Shown: piece after piece, positions 36,263 to 47,289 of the stretch
Layout of the letters: each line of letters begins with the position of its first letter
How positions within the stretch are numbered: position 1 is the first letter of the stretch
DNA from: Rusavskia elegans
Lineage: Eukaryota > Ascomycota > Lecanoromycetes > Teloschistales > Teloschistaceae
Length of the DNA stretch: 64,000 nt
Direction of reading: 5' to 3'
NCBI GenBank assembly: GCA_011316305.1
Contig: SAUG01000085.1
Coordinates: 186,001 to 250,000, forward strand
Program-made: the position numbers and the translations under genes
The notes under the pieces: model-generated
Databases searched by the model: none
Told to the model about the DNA's origin: nothing
What the model saw: the letters and a program-made list of their open reading frames with translations, nothing else

Positions 36263-37303
36263 AAGTCTTCTTTGGTAGCTTTGAATGTTGGCAGCTTGAT
36301 AGTCCTTGATATACCCGTCGACTCGTTATTTGATATTGGAAAATTGGTACAGCTTTTTAGCCTGCTATCTCTTCGAAAGGAGACGGTGTTCGTCACGGGG
36401 CCGATTTGGATATGGTTTACGTCTGCACACTCAAACGACAGCGATGGATAGATCGAGGTTGATTACAATATACCAGTCTGATTGCTAGAGCGTCGACCAA
36501 CAGGTGAGTACTTATCCATACCACTACCACGGTCCTTGCTTGATTGCATTTGCATGACAGGTATAAAGTGACAGCCAAGCAATCGTTAGATCGAAACTTT
36601 GCGTCGAGGTACCAACTGCTGTACGCCTCTGATTGCGACTGGTATTTAGACACAATGAGATCCTTTTCACCTTTGTGCCGTTGATAAAATATAAAAGTAC
36701 AACACACATCACCGCCGTCAGTAGCTTTCAACCCCCTCCGTGGCCCAACACGCGATCCATGAAGTAGCTCACGATGTTCAAGCCATGTCAGAATCGCCTA
36801 TACTTGAAATACCTCCCCTCTCAGCGGCCGACGAAAAGTCCGAGCTGCTCACAGGCGTTATTTCTTGCTTCTTGATTGCAATTGGGCCCAACGTCGGATA
36901 CAATTAATCACAATACCTGCCCGTTGTCAACCATGGGCTCACATGGCGTAAATTGAATCGAATCCCAGGGTGACAGCTCGACTGGTTCTAGACAATCGAT
37001 CTAGCTGCTAGCGTGAGCATGAATTCCATACCCCTTATTAATCAGAAATCGTAGAAGAGTTTCACTGGGGGTTCACCCTTACGAGTGAATATCATAGGAA
37101 AACCTCTTGGTGCTAAGGACGCCAGGATTGTATCTGTTTAACTTAGTCGCAGCCTTCTATCCTACCTGACTCTGCCGATAAATCGTTGAAAGACCGGAAT
37201 TTTGGCGGTTTGTTAATAAACACGAGCCGTATGAAAATTTATTCAGCGCAAGTTTGACACATTCTATCTCATTTCTTAGGTGGCTGGCATTGTAACCGTA
37301 CAC
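36263..37303. other. Intergenic with repeat module copy 2 and a possible gene relic
   Basis: Contains copy 2 of the 35-bp module (36579-36613). At 36785-36907 a 40-codon frame (MSESPILEIPPLSAADEKSE onward) reads like protein. After its TAA it continues in the same frame with SQYLPVVNHGLTWRKLNRIPG before another stop. This suggests a decayed N-terminal exon, protein unknown. Confidence 0.4.
36579..36639 (+). repeat. Dispersed module, copy 2
   Basis: GCAATCGTTA, 15 bp, TCGAGGTACC, then AACTGCTGTACGCCTCTG. Invariant 10-mers and spacing match the copies at 25736 and 52606. Confidence 0.75.
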
Positions 37304-38858
37304 ATGTCGGGTCTATCGTTGCTGTCGAGATACTCGCTTCTCCTACGACGATCTCTAATGTCACGTCCTACATTCAGTCTAAACCAGACACGATCCAAAA
37401 CAGACAATTATTGGTACACTCATACGGAAGACCGCGACTGTGAACCATACAGAGAGCCTTTATCAGCGGAACTCTTAGAAAGATATCGTCCAGGCGGACT
37501 TCATCCTACGCACTTGGGTGACAAGTTCAAAGATGGAAGGTACACGGTAATGCATAAGTTGAGAATGGGACGTCAAAGCACCGTCTGGCTTGCAAAGGAT
37601 CATTTGTAAGCAGGATCTGAGACCGCTCCACATACTGTCGGTTTTGAACAAGACTGATTTGAAGTTTTACTAGAGTTTCACGGTATACTGCAATCAAGAT
37701 CTTGACTGCTGAGGCCTCTCACAATGATCATGAAGCCCAAATCCTCCAGCGTCTCTCGCAGGGATCAAGCAGTGATGTGGGCAAGACGTACTTTCCGCGA
37801 CTTCTCGAACAATTCAAGCACGTCGGACCAAATGGAACTCATTTGTGCTACGTTATGGACTTACTTGGTCCACCTGTACTGTCCGAAGAAGAAGAACGCG
37901 AGGATATTGATGATACAAAGCAAGGAGAGGTTGATGATATGAACATAGAATCTAGATTACCAGCTCGCATTGCATGGGAAGTGTGTAAACAGACTGCACA
38001 AGCACTCGAGTATACCCATGCCAAGGGTATTGTCCATGGAGGTTAGTCAGAAGCTCAAGCCACATTCGAATTCGTGCATCACTTACAAGCTCTCCACTAG
38101 ATCTGCATCCCTATAACGTCGTCTTCGTACCCTCTACAGCCAGCTACTCAGACCACCCAGACCTCATAAAGGCTCTAGAGAACCCGGAAGTCGAAGTCGT
38201 CGAACCATCACAGGAATCCACGGGAACTTCACCCAAATATCGAGTCGGATGTATCCAATTGCCGTCTCCAGCCAAGGATCCAGAAGGCTACACCATCAAA
38301 CTCACCGGTTTCCGCACCGCAATTCTGCCCAGCAAACGACCCCACAAGCGCAGCCACCTCGACGTCCGAGCCCCTGCCGTTTATACGGTCTGTGAATGGC
38401 CCAGCATGCAAGCTGATATCTGGAACTTAGCCTGCACGGTACGCCTCCCCCCTTCACTCTTACTCCTTCGCCCTGTTGGATGCGACTGACAAGCTCAGCA
38501 GATGATCGAGTTCATCACCGGTGATGTTATATTCGGAAGCCAGGATACCTATCGTGTCCTCCCAGAACACATGTTAGCAACAGACCCTTGCCTCCCAGTA
38601 AAAGTGGGGCTCCGATGCTCTTTACCTTGGTGTAGAAATCCTATCAATATAGATGATAAGCGATTGCATCGTTTGCACTTGATTGATTGGTTGAATCATA
38701 CATATGTTAATGCTGGCTTCAAGCCCGAGTTTACGAAAGCACAGATTGGGATGTTGGGAGATTTGTTGGATTCGATGTTTCGGTATCGTGCTGAGGAGCG
38801 GGCGACTGCGGTTGAGGTATTGAAGCATCCTTGGTTTGGGAAGGAGCCTTGGTGTTGA
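37304..38858 (+). CDS. SRPK-like protein kinase homologue, probably a pseudokinase (454 aa)
   Basis: Four exons: 37304-37605, 37674-38041, 38101-38438 and 38502-38858. It resembles the fungal expansion of SR-protein kinases: YRPGGLHPTHLGDKFKDGRY before the ATP loop, STVWLAKD, the VAIK-like TAIKIL, IVHGDLHPYN at the catalytic loop and MQADIWNLACTMIEFITGD in the C-lobe. Key changes: the glycine loop is LRMGRQST (first Gly lost), HRD is HGD, and DFG is TGF, so the metal-binding Asp is missing. The Lys of VAIK and the catalytic Asp and Asn are kept. Catalysis is therefore doubtful. The N-terminus is hydrophobic and Arg-rich (MSGLSLLSRYSLLLRRSLM), possibly mitochondrial. A GTG-initiated extension to 37280 is not preferred. 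Confidence 0.8.
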
Positions 38859-40098
38859 TGGGTTTGGTGAAGAGGTTGTTGAGTTTGTGTGGCTGCTGGA
38901 GATGGAGTCAATGATTTATTTTGTCCTGACTCCACAATAGTGCTTTTGGTCTAGATGGAATCAAACGAACAGGTAACAAACATACGAACGTCATCCAGTG
39001 GCTATCTAATCCCGATCATTGTTGCTCCTCAAGATCTCGAATCGACTCCACAAAAACTCCTGATAAGAGCTTTTACCATAAGTATGAAACGTCCAATCCT
39101 GTCTTGCAACAGTACGTTCAAGCTGCCTTCTACAACACTGCAAGACGTTCGTCCACCGCTGGGGTTCTTTTCTTGGAATATCGCTTCTCGTACCTTTCAT
39201 CTTCTTATCATTCTGCCCAAAACAAACTAAGGCTTCAATCTCCTCCAGTAACTTCTACCAAAGAGAAAAAGACAAGACGATAATATAGGATTTAGGTATA
39301 TATGAAAGACGCAATTGTTGGCGTCGCCCACCATCTTCAGCCAATAATCTTCTCTGCTCAAGGAAGTGACTCCATCCACCAATCGCCCCCATACAATGCA
39401 ATCAAATCCAATCCGTTTATCATATCACCATACCATTCCTCTCCACCGCTGCTTCCAAAATCCCAAGACACACCCCAAACCCCAGGTCCGGCTTCGCTCT
39501 CCGCTCTCCAGAAACCACGCACCCCTTTTATCTTCATAGCCACCAATAAAGCAAGTTCGTCACCTCAAGTACCACCAGCACATGTATACACCACCCACCG
39601 TGCAATGCCCCAAGGACCTGAAAGCGATCGATGTATTTACCGTAACTGTTCTGTTAAATGGCATTCTTGAAGCGGCTCTACTATGATATTTGCAGGATTT
39701 TTGCATCGATGGGAGTACTTCGTGGTATCCAATGTTGTGTTGTATGCCCATCTTCTTGAGATGGATTGGTGATGCTGAAGTTGGTGCTGCTGCTGGTTTT
39801 TTTCCTGTTTGGAGATCTGGCGCTGTGAATTTTTGTCTGGCTGTGAATGTCGCCTGCGGAACTGGAGAAGTGATTATCTTACTTATGAACGCTAATGAAT
39901 TCATTGTTACAGTTAAGATTGTAATGGTTGGGTATTTTGAACTCGTCTTCACTTTCGCGGTGCTTTCGTTCATTTCTAAAAATGTTATTTAGGGGACGGA
40001 AATGTTATTGATATACATCCCTATAATTTTTTGTTATAGATCTTGGACCATGTTGTCCATATCGATAATATCTCGCCCCGTCAGACGTACGGACTTAC
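38859..40098. other. Intergenic, no supported gene
   Basis: Several frames of 60-137 codons exist on both strands (the longest on the minus strand at 39560-39973), but their composition and lack of recognisable motifs do not support a gene. It presumably holds the 3' regions of the kinase homologue and of the broken gene to the right. Confidence 0.35.
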
Positions 40099-41306
40099 CT
40101 ACGACGTAATCAAGTCTTTGCCATTCCGATGACTTTCCAGCATCTGTCGTACGAGTACGTCGTCGGTCCCCTGCCTGATCCAATACCCATCTTGACGATC
40201 TGAGCCATCAATGCTGTAAACAGACCACCAAAAGCGCCACCAGGAATACCCGTTAATATGTATCTGTTCGGCAACAGTGGTACCGGCATTTACTGCCCCA
40301 GACATCAAACCCTCATGCAATGGCTGGGGGACTGCGAGTGTGAGTTCCTGAAGAGCGGGCCTGGATCTTTTCAGTAGCGCATCCAGAGGCCCGAGGAGGT
40401 GTTCTTCGTAGGCTTCGAGTGATGGGTTAGAGAATTGGTGCCTGCAGTTGGTGGACAAGGAAAGATCGAGCTTTTCTAAGGAGGGGAAATTCGAAGGCAG
40501 AGAAGCCGTGATGCACTTGTAGGTGGGCCATTGAATCTTTGCTCTGTTGGGAAGGCTTTGGTCCAAGGGATAGGCCAATTGGAGAGGTAGAACGATTTCT
40601 AGTGAAACGATTTTGGTCAATCGATCGGGGAGAGGAAGGCGTGGGGCGAAGTGGAATATGAAGACGCTGCTCAGGTGGATGGTGTTGGAGCGGTAGATCA
40701 GGTTGATAATTTCGGTGTAGCAGGACGAGTGCCAAAAGGTGTCAGCAGAGAAGAAGCCCCCGAGGGATCAAAATTAAACGGAATCATAGGAGACTGATTT
40801 GCTGACGCTCGTCGACACGCCAGTGGCCAGCCCATAACTCCCAGAAAACGCTGCCTGGGAAGATCGCTGGCGTACAGCTCGCAGTGAGCGAAATCTCCTC
40901 CGCCACTCCGGCAGTCGTCATAGAAGAAGTCGAACTTGGGCGTGCGGTGGCAGAGACTGCTCCACCAGCACCAACCAGGATATTCACTGCAATGCAATCG
41001 TGTTTCGCTACCAGCATGAATGCTTAAGCTGGGATCGAATGGGAAATCTTTATAGTTACGTTGCAGATCTATGTGAATGGTCCGATTGCCTGGTGCAACC
41101 ACGTAGATCTGATTTCGTATTTCTGGCGCCAGAAGCTCGAAGAAAGGTCACCCTGAAGTGGAGGCGAATATCAGGGAATCCTGGGATGGAGGTGTCAGGG
41201 TGTTTGCACGCTTTGCTGGCAGGGACCGCAGATCCTCTGGAAGCCGTGCGTATTCGTCTGTACGCCAATTGAGGTAGTTACGAATTCTTTCAATGAAGTC
41301 TGTCAT
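40099..41306 (-). pseudogene. Broken fungal protein of the 'PFF-LLAPEIRNQIY' type (373 codons)
   Basis: The minus strand from ATG 41306-41304 (MTDFIERIRNYLNW) runs in one frame through TPPSQDSLIF. It then meets TGA (41150-41148) and continues in the same frame with PFFELLAPEIRNQIYVVAPGNRT and on to GWPLACRR. That is the usual start of a large family of fungal proteins of unknown function with an LPxEIRNxIY box. The frame resumes with AYTEIINLIYRSNTIHLSS if 86 bp (40721-40806) are removed. This stretch begins GTCAGC and has CTGAC 20-30 bp before its end, but it ends TG instead of AG. The rest runs to a stop at 40099. With one stop and one non-canonical acceptor the gene is probably inactive. 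Confidence 0.6.
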
Positions 41307-41644
41307 TTGGGCTGAATTTCAGTCCAGGTTGACGTTGGACAGTCAGGTGTTTCTCTGGTTGTAAGCTTTCTCTTGCATCATCTCCAATCCCATACCAACT
41401 TGTGAGAAATTCTATCCGATATATGGGCAGACCACTCATAGGACTGGGAGGACAAATGCAGCACTTGTTGCAAATTGCTGCCTGTTCCGTTTCCTTCCTC
41501 GTGTCGCCTCTGCAAAGAAAGCTAGCATCCCGTTCTGCATTGTCCCAAAAAGATCTAGCGTCGGCTTGGCATACAATATCAAAGCTTCAAGATTCATGAT
41601 CTCAAAACACCAAACCAAGTACCAAACCCACACCCACACCTACA
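41307..41644. promoter_or_regulatory. Divergent 5' region, broken gene / bL21m
   Basis: A CA-rich leader (ACCAAACCCACACCCACACC) sits directly before the bL21m ATG. Nothing else is evident. Confidence 0.35.
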
Positions 41645-42439
41645 ATGGCTTCACCATTCACCCTCTCCATCCGTCGTTCCCTCCTCCAATCAACCGCCCT
41701 CACAACCGCTCTCCCACCAACCTTTCTCCTCCCCCTCCGCGCCCGCCTCTCCACAATAACCCACACCACATCCCCCGAGCCCCAACCCCAATCCTACCAT
41801 CCCACCACCTCCCCTCCACCGCCCTCTAAGCTTCATGACGTCCCCCTATCTCAACGTCCAGAACCTTCATCCTCAACGTCTCAACCCGCTACCCCACCAT
41901 CAACATCATCCGCAACCCATACACCCACGCAATCCCTCCTCTCAAACCATCTCCAGCAACCCGCCTCGCCGTCAAGAAATGAGGCGGTACCAGCTCTACT
42001 ACCACTACTAGCCGCCCAACCACCGCATTACATAGCCGCCCACATCCACGCTCGCCCCTACCTCCTCACGGAGGGGGATACCCTGCGCCTCCCTTTCCTC
42101 ATGCCGCGCGCCCCGCTCGGTACAATCCTCCGACTCAATCGCGCTTCGATGTTGGGATCGAGGGATTATACCCTGGTCGGAGACGTGGTTGCGCAAGGGG
42201 GAGAAAAAGGGGCGAAGGGGAAGGGGAGGGGCTATATCAATGAGGATTTTTTCGTATGCAGGGCGAGGGTTGTGGGTGTTGAGACGGAGCCGTTGAGGGT
42301 GATGGAGAAGACGAAGAGGAGGAATAGGAGGATTAAGAGGGTGAAGAGTAAAATGCGGTTTACGATTTTGAGGGTGTTGGAGGTGGGGGTTAGGGTTCCG
42401 GGGATGGGGGATGGGGAAGGGAATGAGGGCAAAGATTAG
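41645..42439 (+). CDS. mrpl49: Mitochondrial large-subunit ribosomal protein bL21m (264 aa)
   Basis: Single exon. Bacterial L21 homologue of the mitoribosome (yeast Mrpl49). Residues 1 to about 40 are rich in Ser, Thr, Arg and Leu without acidic residues, as in a mitochondrial presequence. Residues 40-115 are Pro/Ser/Thr-rich low complexity. The L21 fold starts at about 125: YIAAHIHARPYLLTEGDTLRL, then GTILRLNRASMLGSRDYTLVGD, ending with the basic KTKRRNRRIKRVKSKMRFTILRVLEV, which is the rRNA-binding end. Slightly longer than typical because of the Pro/Ser linker. It is convergent with the next gene. Confidence 0.88.
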   Translation: MASPFTLSIRRSLLQSTALTTALPPTFLLPLRARLSTITHTTSPEPQPQSYHPTTSPPPPSKLHDVPLSQRPEPSSSTSQPATPPSTSSATHTPTQSLLSNHLQQPASPSRNEAVPALLPLLAAQPPHYIAAHIHARPYLLTEGDTLRLPFLMPRAPLGTILRLNRASMLGSRDYTLVGDVVAQGGEKGAKGKGRGYINEDFFVCRARVVGVETEPLRVMEKTKRRNRRIKRVKSKMRFTILRVLEVGVRVPGMGDGEGNEGKD

Positions 42440-42852
42440 GAGGGGTTGGTTGCGTTGATGGAGGCTGTTTGTTCAGGGTTGGTTGAGAAGAGATGGGGGA
42501 TACGAACTTTCCAGCGAGCATAATTGTCAAGCATTGATGGGACGGTGTATAGAACTCGAGGTTCGATGTGCCATGTAATCGCCCGCACGATCTGTTAATC
42601 ATGCGGTGGCTCGTTAATGCTGTATAACATCCACCCAAATGCATCGAAGCCATGACCTTTTCTACCAATTCTTCTCATACATGTGAAGCAAGCCAAGTCC
42701 ACATTGCCCTCATAAGCCAGCGATCCTTCATCCCATGTCCTCCGCCTTCGAATCCCGACGTTTCACGACTTCAGCTCTTCAACCCACCACGTCTCCACCC
42801 ACTGAAGTTCGTGCAATTATACCACACACCCCCTGTCCTACAGATAGACATC
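42440..42852. terminator. Convergent 3' intergenic region
   Basis: It holds the 3' ends of bL21m (+) and the next gene (-). No repeat or ORF of note. Confidence 0.3.
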
Positions 42853-44049
42853 TCAACCCTCCTCCATCCCCTCCTCAAACCCCAACATCTCCACCTCCGT
42901 AAAAATCGCCTTCTCGAAATCCACCATCTCCATCCCGGTACTCCGTGCCAGCCGGTACAAATTCTTCATCGTCGAAGCAATATGCTGACGTACCGCGAGC
43001 TCTGTTTGCGATTGCATCATTGCTGAACCTTCTAATTTATCCACTACCGGCGAAGAAGTACTAGAAGACGAGGCTTGGGGGCGGTCGATGGAAGGTTGAG
43101 GCGCTGAAATAGACGTTTCTTGAGCGAATGAGCCGTTGGAGGGAGGTTGCGGTATTGATTGCGATGCAGCGTAGCTTGTAGTAGAGGCGAGGGTATCGCC
43201 GTTGAGAGAGGATTCACCGATGGCGTTGCGGTCTGTGGAGGGGTCGTCGTTGTCCATATCTGGCTGCACTTGTGAGTATTGGGAGAAGTATGCTGCGTCG
43301 GACATTGTGCGGCCGGGGCGGGCTTTGGGGGGTTGTTGGGGGCCGGGGGAGGTTGAAGGACCGGGGGTGCTGGAGGATGCGTTGTCGTATTGGGCCCAGT
43401 AGTCGCCATCGTCGTCATCTGCGCCGTCGATGGCTGAGGAGGAGTGTACGCCGTTCGTTACGGTTGAGGGGATGTTGTTCTCGGTTATTGTGGAGGAGGA
43501 TTTATTTTGCGTGCATGCTTCGTTGGCTTCTTCGATTGACTTCTTCCAAATCGTTGGTATACTCGCTGCATTGTCTAGGGGTAGGACCTCGGCGACCCTC
43601 CATCCATCTCCTCCTCCTTCGGTGTCTCCTATACACCAGAGATATATGACGGTCAATCCCAGGTCTCGGATATCGATTCTAGATTGCAGCGTCTCCTCAT
43701 CCAGTCGTCGATAGCCCACATTTTGAACATCGTCGTATTCAATCTCATTGGAAACGGGATGCAGTTCGAAACCTTCACTTTCAACGACCGAGGCGAGTCC
43801 CTCGGCCTTGGAAGGATCCCATGATAGCTTCGTAAGCCATGAATCTGAAGGCGAGGAGGCAGACCCAGAGAGGAGCTGGACTCTTTGGCGGAGAATGGGT
43901 GAGAGGAGGGGAAGGAGTGCTGGCGGTGGACGAGTTGAAGCGAAGGCCGTTGGTAGGCAGGCAAGAAGCGGAGGAAGCAGTGTCTGGGATGCAGGTGGTG
44001 GGATGGACATTGTGGGTTGGAACCGTGGGGGGTACAGAGTATTTGCCAA
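42853..44049 (-). CDS. Conserved hypothetical protein (398 aa)
   Basis: Single exon. The N-terminal half (residues about 20-180) is a compact helical region with SQTLLPPLLACLPTAFAS, SWLTKLSWDPSKAEGLASV, FELHPVSNEIEYDDVQNVGYRR and LTVIYLWCIGD. The middle is disordered and Ser/Asp-rich with an acidic patch before DYWAQYDNA. The last about 60 residues form a predicted helix (ELAVRQHIASTMKNLYRLAR) with an acidic end. I recognise the architecture as a widespread single-copy fungal protein but not its function. Met14 (44010) is an equally plausible start. It is divergent from the permease gene. Confidence 0.75.
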   Translation of the reverse strand: MANTLYPPRFQPTMSIPPPASQTLLPPLLACLPTAFASTRPPPALLPLLSPILRQRVQLLSGSASSPSDSWLTKLSWDPSKAEGLASVVESEGFELHPVSNEIEYDDVQNVGYRRLDEETLQSRIDIRDLGLTVIYLWCIGDTEGGGDGWRVAEVLPLDNAASIPTIWKKSIEEANEACTQNKSSSTITENNIPSTVTNGVHSSSAIDGADDDDGDYWAQYDNASSSTPGPSTSPGPQQPPKARPGRTMSDAAYFSQYSQVQPDMDNDDPSTDRNAIGESSLNGDTLASTTSYAASQSIPQPPSNGSFAQETSISAPQPSIDRPQASSSSTSSPVVDKLEGSAMMQSQTELAVRQHIASTMKNLYRLARSTGMEMVDFEKAIFTEVEMLGFEEGMEEG

Positions 44050-44758
44050 TGGGTATTCGGAAGAGCTCGGGGTCTGGTCAAAATTGACAGATATTCACAC
44101 ACCAACGCAAGCACAAGAAATGGGCTGAAAAAAGAAGTTCACATGCGAGCAACGAAGTGGAATTGTAATGACATCTGATCCTGCTATCCCCGCTTCGCCG
44201 ACTAAGGCTGAAATGACCGAACGTCGACGGGACTATGTTTGCGCCCTATTTAGGACCTTGAATATCAGACAATTCTCTCCAGGTATTCTATTGAAGGACA
44301 TAACATTCGTTGACAATTCCAACAAATCTATCCATTATTGACGTTGTAGTGAACCTTCATTAGATCAGACGAAAGAACTTCCTCTGACGGAAGGGCCGAA
44401 GAGATCGACATGGCGCTACCGGCGTCCCGCTTAACCGACAGGAGGCTTGGCACGGAGTTGTTCGCGCGATGACGATATCATGCATCCCATTTTCGAAGAA
44501 CCACCACATGAGGATTATGCAAGACCTTGCGGTGACCATTGCTGGACGTCATGAACTTTCCAATGTCTCTCTCTTGTGTCCTCTGCAGATTACCTTTATC
44601 TCTCATTGACTTTCGATATTTCAAGGATAGAACATATGACCGAAACATGAAAACGAGAGGAGAGATAGGTGTCATATAATCCATTCAACCCCCTAATGTG
44701 GCTCTCACTATATCGATTATTTGCTTTGGATATTTAGAAGTACACACAACCACCAACA
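44050..44758. promoter_or_regulatory. Divergent promoter region (hypothetical / permease)
   Basis: About 700 bp with no coding frame. TATATCGATTA and TATTTAGAAG lie within 60 bp of the permease ATG, and the leader ends CACCAACA before ATG. One GATAA (GCGATGACGATATC vicinity) is present, too common to interpret. Confidence 0.3.
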
Positions 44759-46317
44759 ATGTCCATCAAATCACTCAGTTCAACCCATGTCTCGTCTGGC
44801 ACGGCCAGTCCTGGTCGGGCCCCGACTTCTCGTCCTGAATCATCCGAAGAACTCAAAGAGAGCCTGCGCGAAGAAAAGAGGATCAGATTGAAAGTCGACT
44901 TTCGCCTGTGTACCATTGCAGGCCTCCTGTGCAGTCTTAACCTTCTCGATTCCGGCATCATCTCATCCGCCTCCGTCACGTCCATGTTGCACGACTTGGG
45001 GTTGGATCAAGGCAACCGCTATTCTGTATCCATTTTGATCTTCACGGTGGCCAGTGTCTGTTTCCAATTGCCTGCAACAGTGGCGGTAAGGCTCCTGGGA
45101 CCGCGGATCTTCTTTTCACTGGTAACCTTCAGTTTCGGACTGATCACGTTATGCACAGCCTTCATTCACACGTGGAAAGAAATGATCCTTATGCGTGTGC
45201 TCCTAGGGGTTGCTATGTCGGGCATCTATCCCGGTCTGGCTCTGCTCATATCGAGTTGGTATCGAAGAGAAGAGTTGCAGCTGCGGTTTGCTTTCCTCCA
45301 ATCCGGACAGCTGATCGTCCTGGCGACCGGCGGTATCGTTAATTACGGACTGAATCGTCTCCATGGGAACGGCGATCTGAAGGGTTGGCAGTGGATGTTC
45401 CTCGTCCAGGGGCTGGTCGCCTGTGTCATCGGCATTGCAACATACTGGTGGATCGTCGACTTTCCAGAGCACTCCAATCAATCCTTTCGCTTCTTGACCA
45501 AAGAGGAGGCACATATCGCCTCATCGCGGATACAGCGCGACAGGGGTGATGTCGTTCCTGCTCCTTTTACCTTGAAAGAAATACTGCGTCATTTTCTGGA
45601 TCTCAAAATATATGGCTTCGCCGCGAGCTTCTTCCTCTTGAACCTGGTCACAACGTCTCTGTCGTACTTTCTCCCGATCATCCTGCAAAGCGGCATGGGT
45701 TTCTCCACCAACAAGTCTATTCTTCTTTCAGCGCCACCATACTATTACGCCGTCATCCCGGTCGTTTTGTCTTCCTTCGTTGGCGATAAGTATCGTCTGC
45801 GAGGACCGGTCATCGTCTTCAATTCGCTGTGCTTGATTGCTGGCTTCATCATGCTTGGCTTTGCCGATCAGGTGACTTTAAGATATATAGGAACGTATCT
45901 TGCCACTGGGGCGTACGTATCCAATTGGGCTGCGTTGAACAGCTATCAAGCCAGTAACATCACGGGGCAGTGGAAACGGGCCGTCACCGCTGCCGCCGTG
46001 ACTGCCTGCAATGGACTTGGAGGTGTTGCTGGTAGTTTTATCGTGAGGCAACAGGAGGCGCCAAGATATGTAACAGCAATCTGGGTATCAATCAGGTGAG
46101 ATGCCGGTCCTCTCGTATAAGTCTTGCTGACTTTCAAAGCTCCCATATCTTCATCATCTGCATTATAGCTGCGTTCTCAGTCTTTTTTTATATTGCAAAC
46201 TCAAAGCAGGCAAAAGGCAAAAAGGTCATTGAAGAAACAGTACGTTCCTTATGAATCATTCGAGAATTAAGGGCATTCCTAACAGCACCCTAGGAGGGTT
46301 TCCGTTACACATACTGA
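44759..46317 (+). CDS. MFS permease, allantoate/anion:cation symporter (Dal5) type (486 aa)
   Basis: Three exons: 44759-46095, 46140-46239 and 46294-46317. The 44-bp first intron and the second intron (CTAAC..TAG) restore the standard GFRYTY end of the family. Plasma-membrane proton-coupled uptake of small organic anions (allantoate, nicotinate, vitamins or similar) is usual for this family; the substrate is not predictable. Evidence: cytosolic N-terminus of about 45 residues, RLCTIAGLLCSLNLLDSGIISSA at TM1, RVLLGVAMSGIYPGLALLISSWYRREELQLR (the TM4-5 signature), GWQWMFLVQGL at TM6, then the charged central loop and TM7-12, with QASNITGQWKRAVTAAA in the second half. Twelve membrane segments fit. 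No nearby pathway genes suggest a substrate. Confidence 0.9.
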
Positions 46318-47289
46318 GGCAGCTGATGATAAACCACCTTGCGACGGACATACGGCGTTCTCTCGAACCAGCTACAAATCCATTGTCAGTTACCCGTGGA
46401 ACTTAAGGCGTCTACTAAACGCCGTACTTCTAGACGATCGTTCTGATAGTTCACCAAGGGCCAACACGGGGCCGACATTTGAAATGGCAGCCAGCATTGG
46501 TGAAAACCAAACATGAGTAGATTTGACTGGATGCCGAACCATCAGACATTATGTGTGATAAAAGTATGAGCTTCATCAGCTGAATATGACTTCCCAAGCT
46601 CCAAGTATGAAAACTAGTGGAGCTCGCAGTAACCTTGACGACTATTGAGGATGGAGGACCCTATGACGCAGATCATAGCGCGTCCACTACCCACCAGAGT
46701 TCTTCGAGCTTTCATGAGGGGCTTCAGTTGGCAGGAGATGTACGGTTAAGCTGGCGTCGATCTTTTGCTCATGTTGTGACCAAGATGAATGACATTTCAC
46801 CGTTCAGAAAGCTCGCAGACCGTCCATCTCCCTCTTCTAGGAGCTGAGAGCTTGAGGACCGGATCACGCAAGTCGGAGGGGCCGATGTGTCAAACGATAT
46901 GAGGATGCAGTAGTGTTAGGTTGCCGTCGGGCAGTAATGAATGTTTACGGAATATTTACTTACCAGCTCTTGTGAAAAGCTTGAGGTGCCTTGATAATCA
47001 CTTTCCACGACGAACTCTATAGTAGCAGCTATAGAGAACATCGTTGATCTGGAAGAGCTAACCGAAGCCAAGCCTTGCCAAGGCCGCGGACCTCGCCGGG
47101 GTTGATGGTCGTTCTTCGACAAAGGACCAATACATATGCATCCTACCGCTTCTTCAATGAACCTCATGCGTACACCGGCTTCGATATATAGGGAGCGATA
47201 GATTTGGAAAACTGTCAGCATGCGAGACCCATAGTTGAAGGCGAAACGTGTATTTGTGCCCTTCCAAGGAGGTCTTTGAGGACATCAAC
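46318..47289. other. Intergenic, nothing recognised
   Basis: Includes short frames on both strands without coding character. The right end holds the SLA1 5' region. Confidence 0.35.

Noticed and set aside
39560..39992. Overlapping 100-137 codon frames on both strands
   Set aside because: No motif, no splice support, and composition does not look coding; treated as intergenic.
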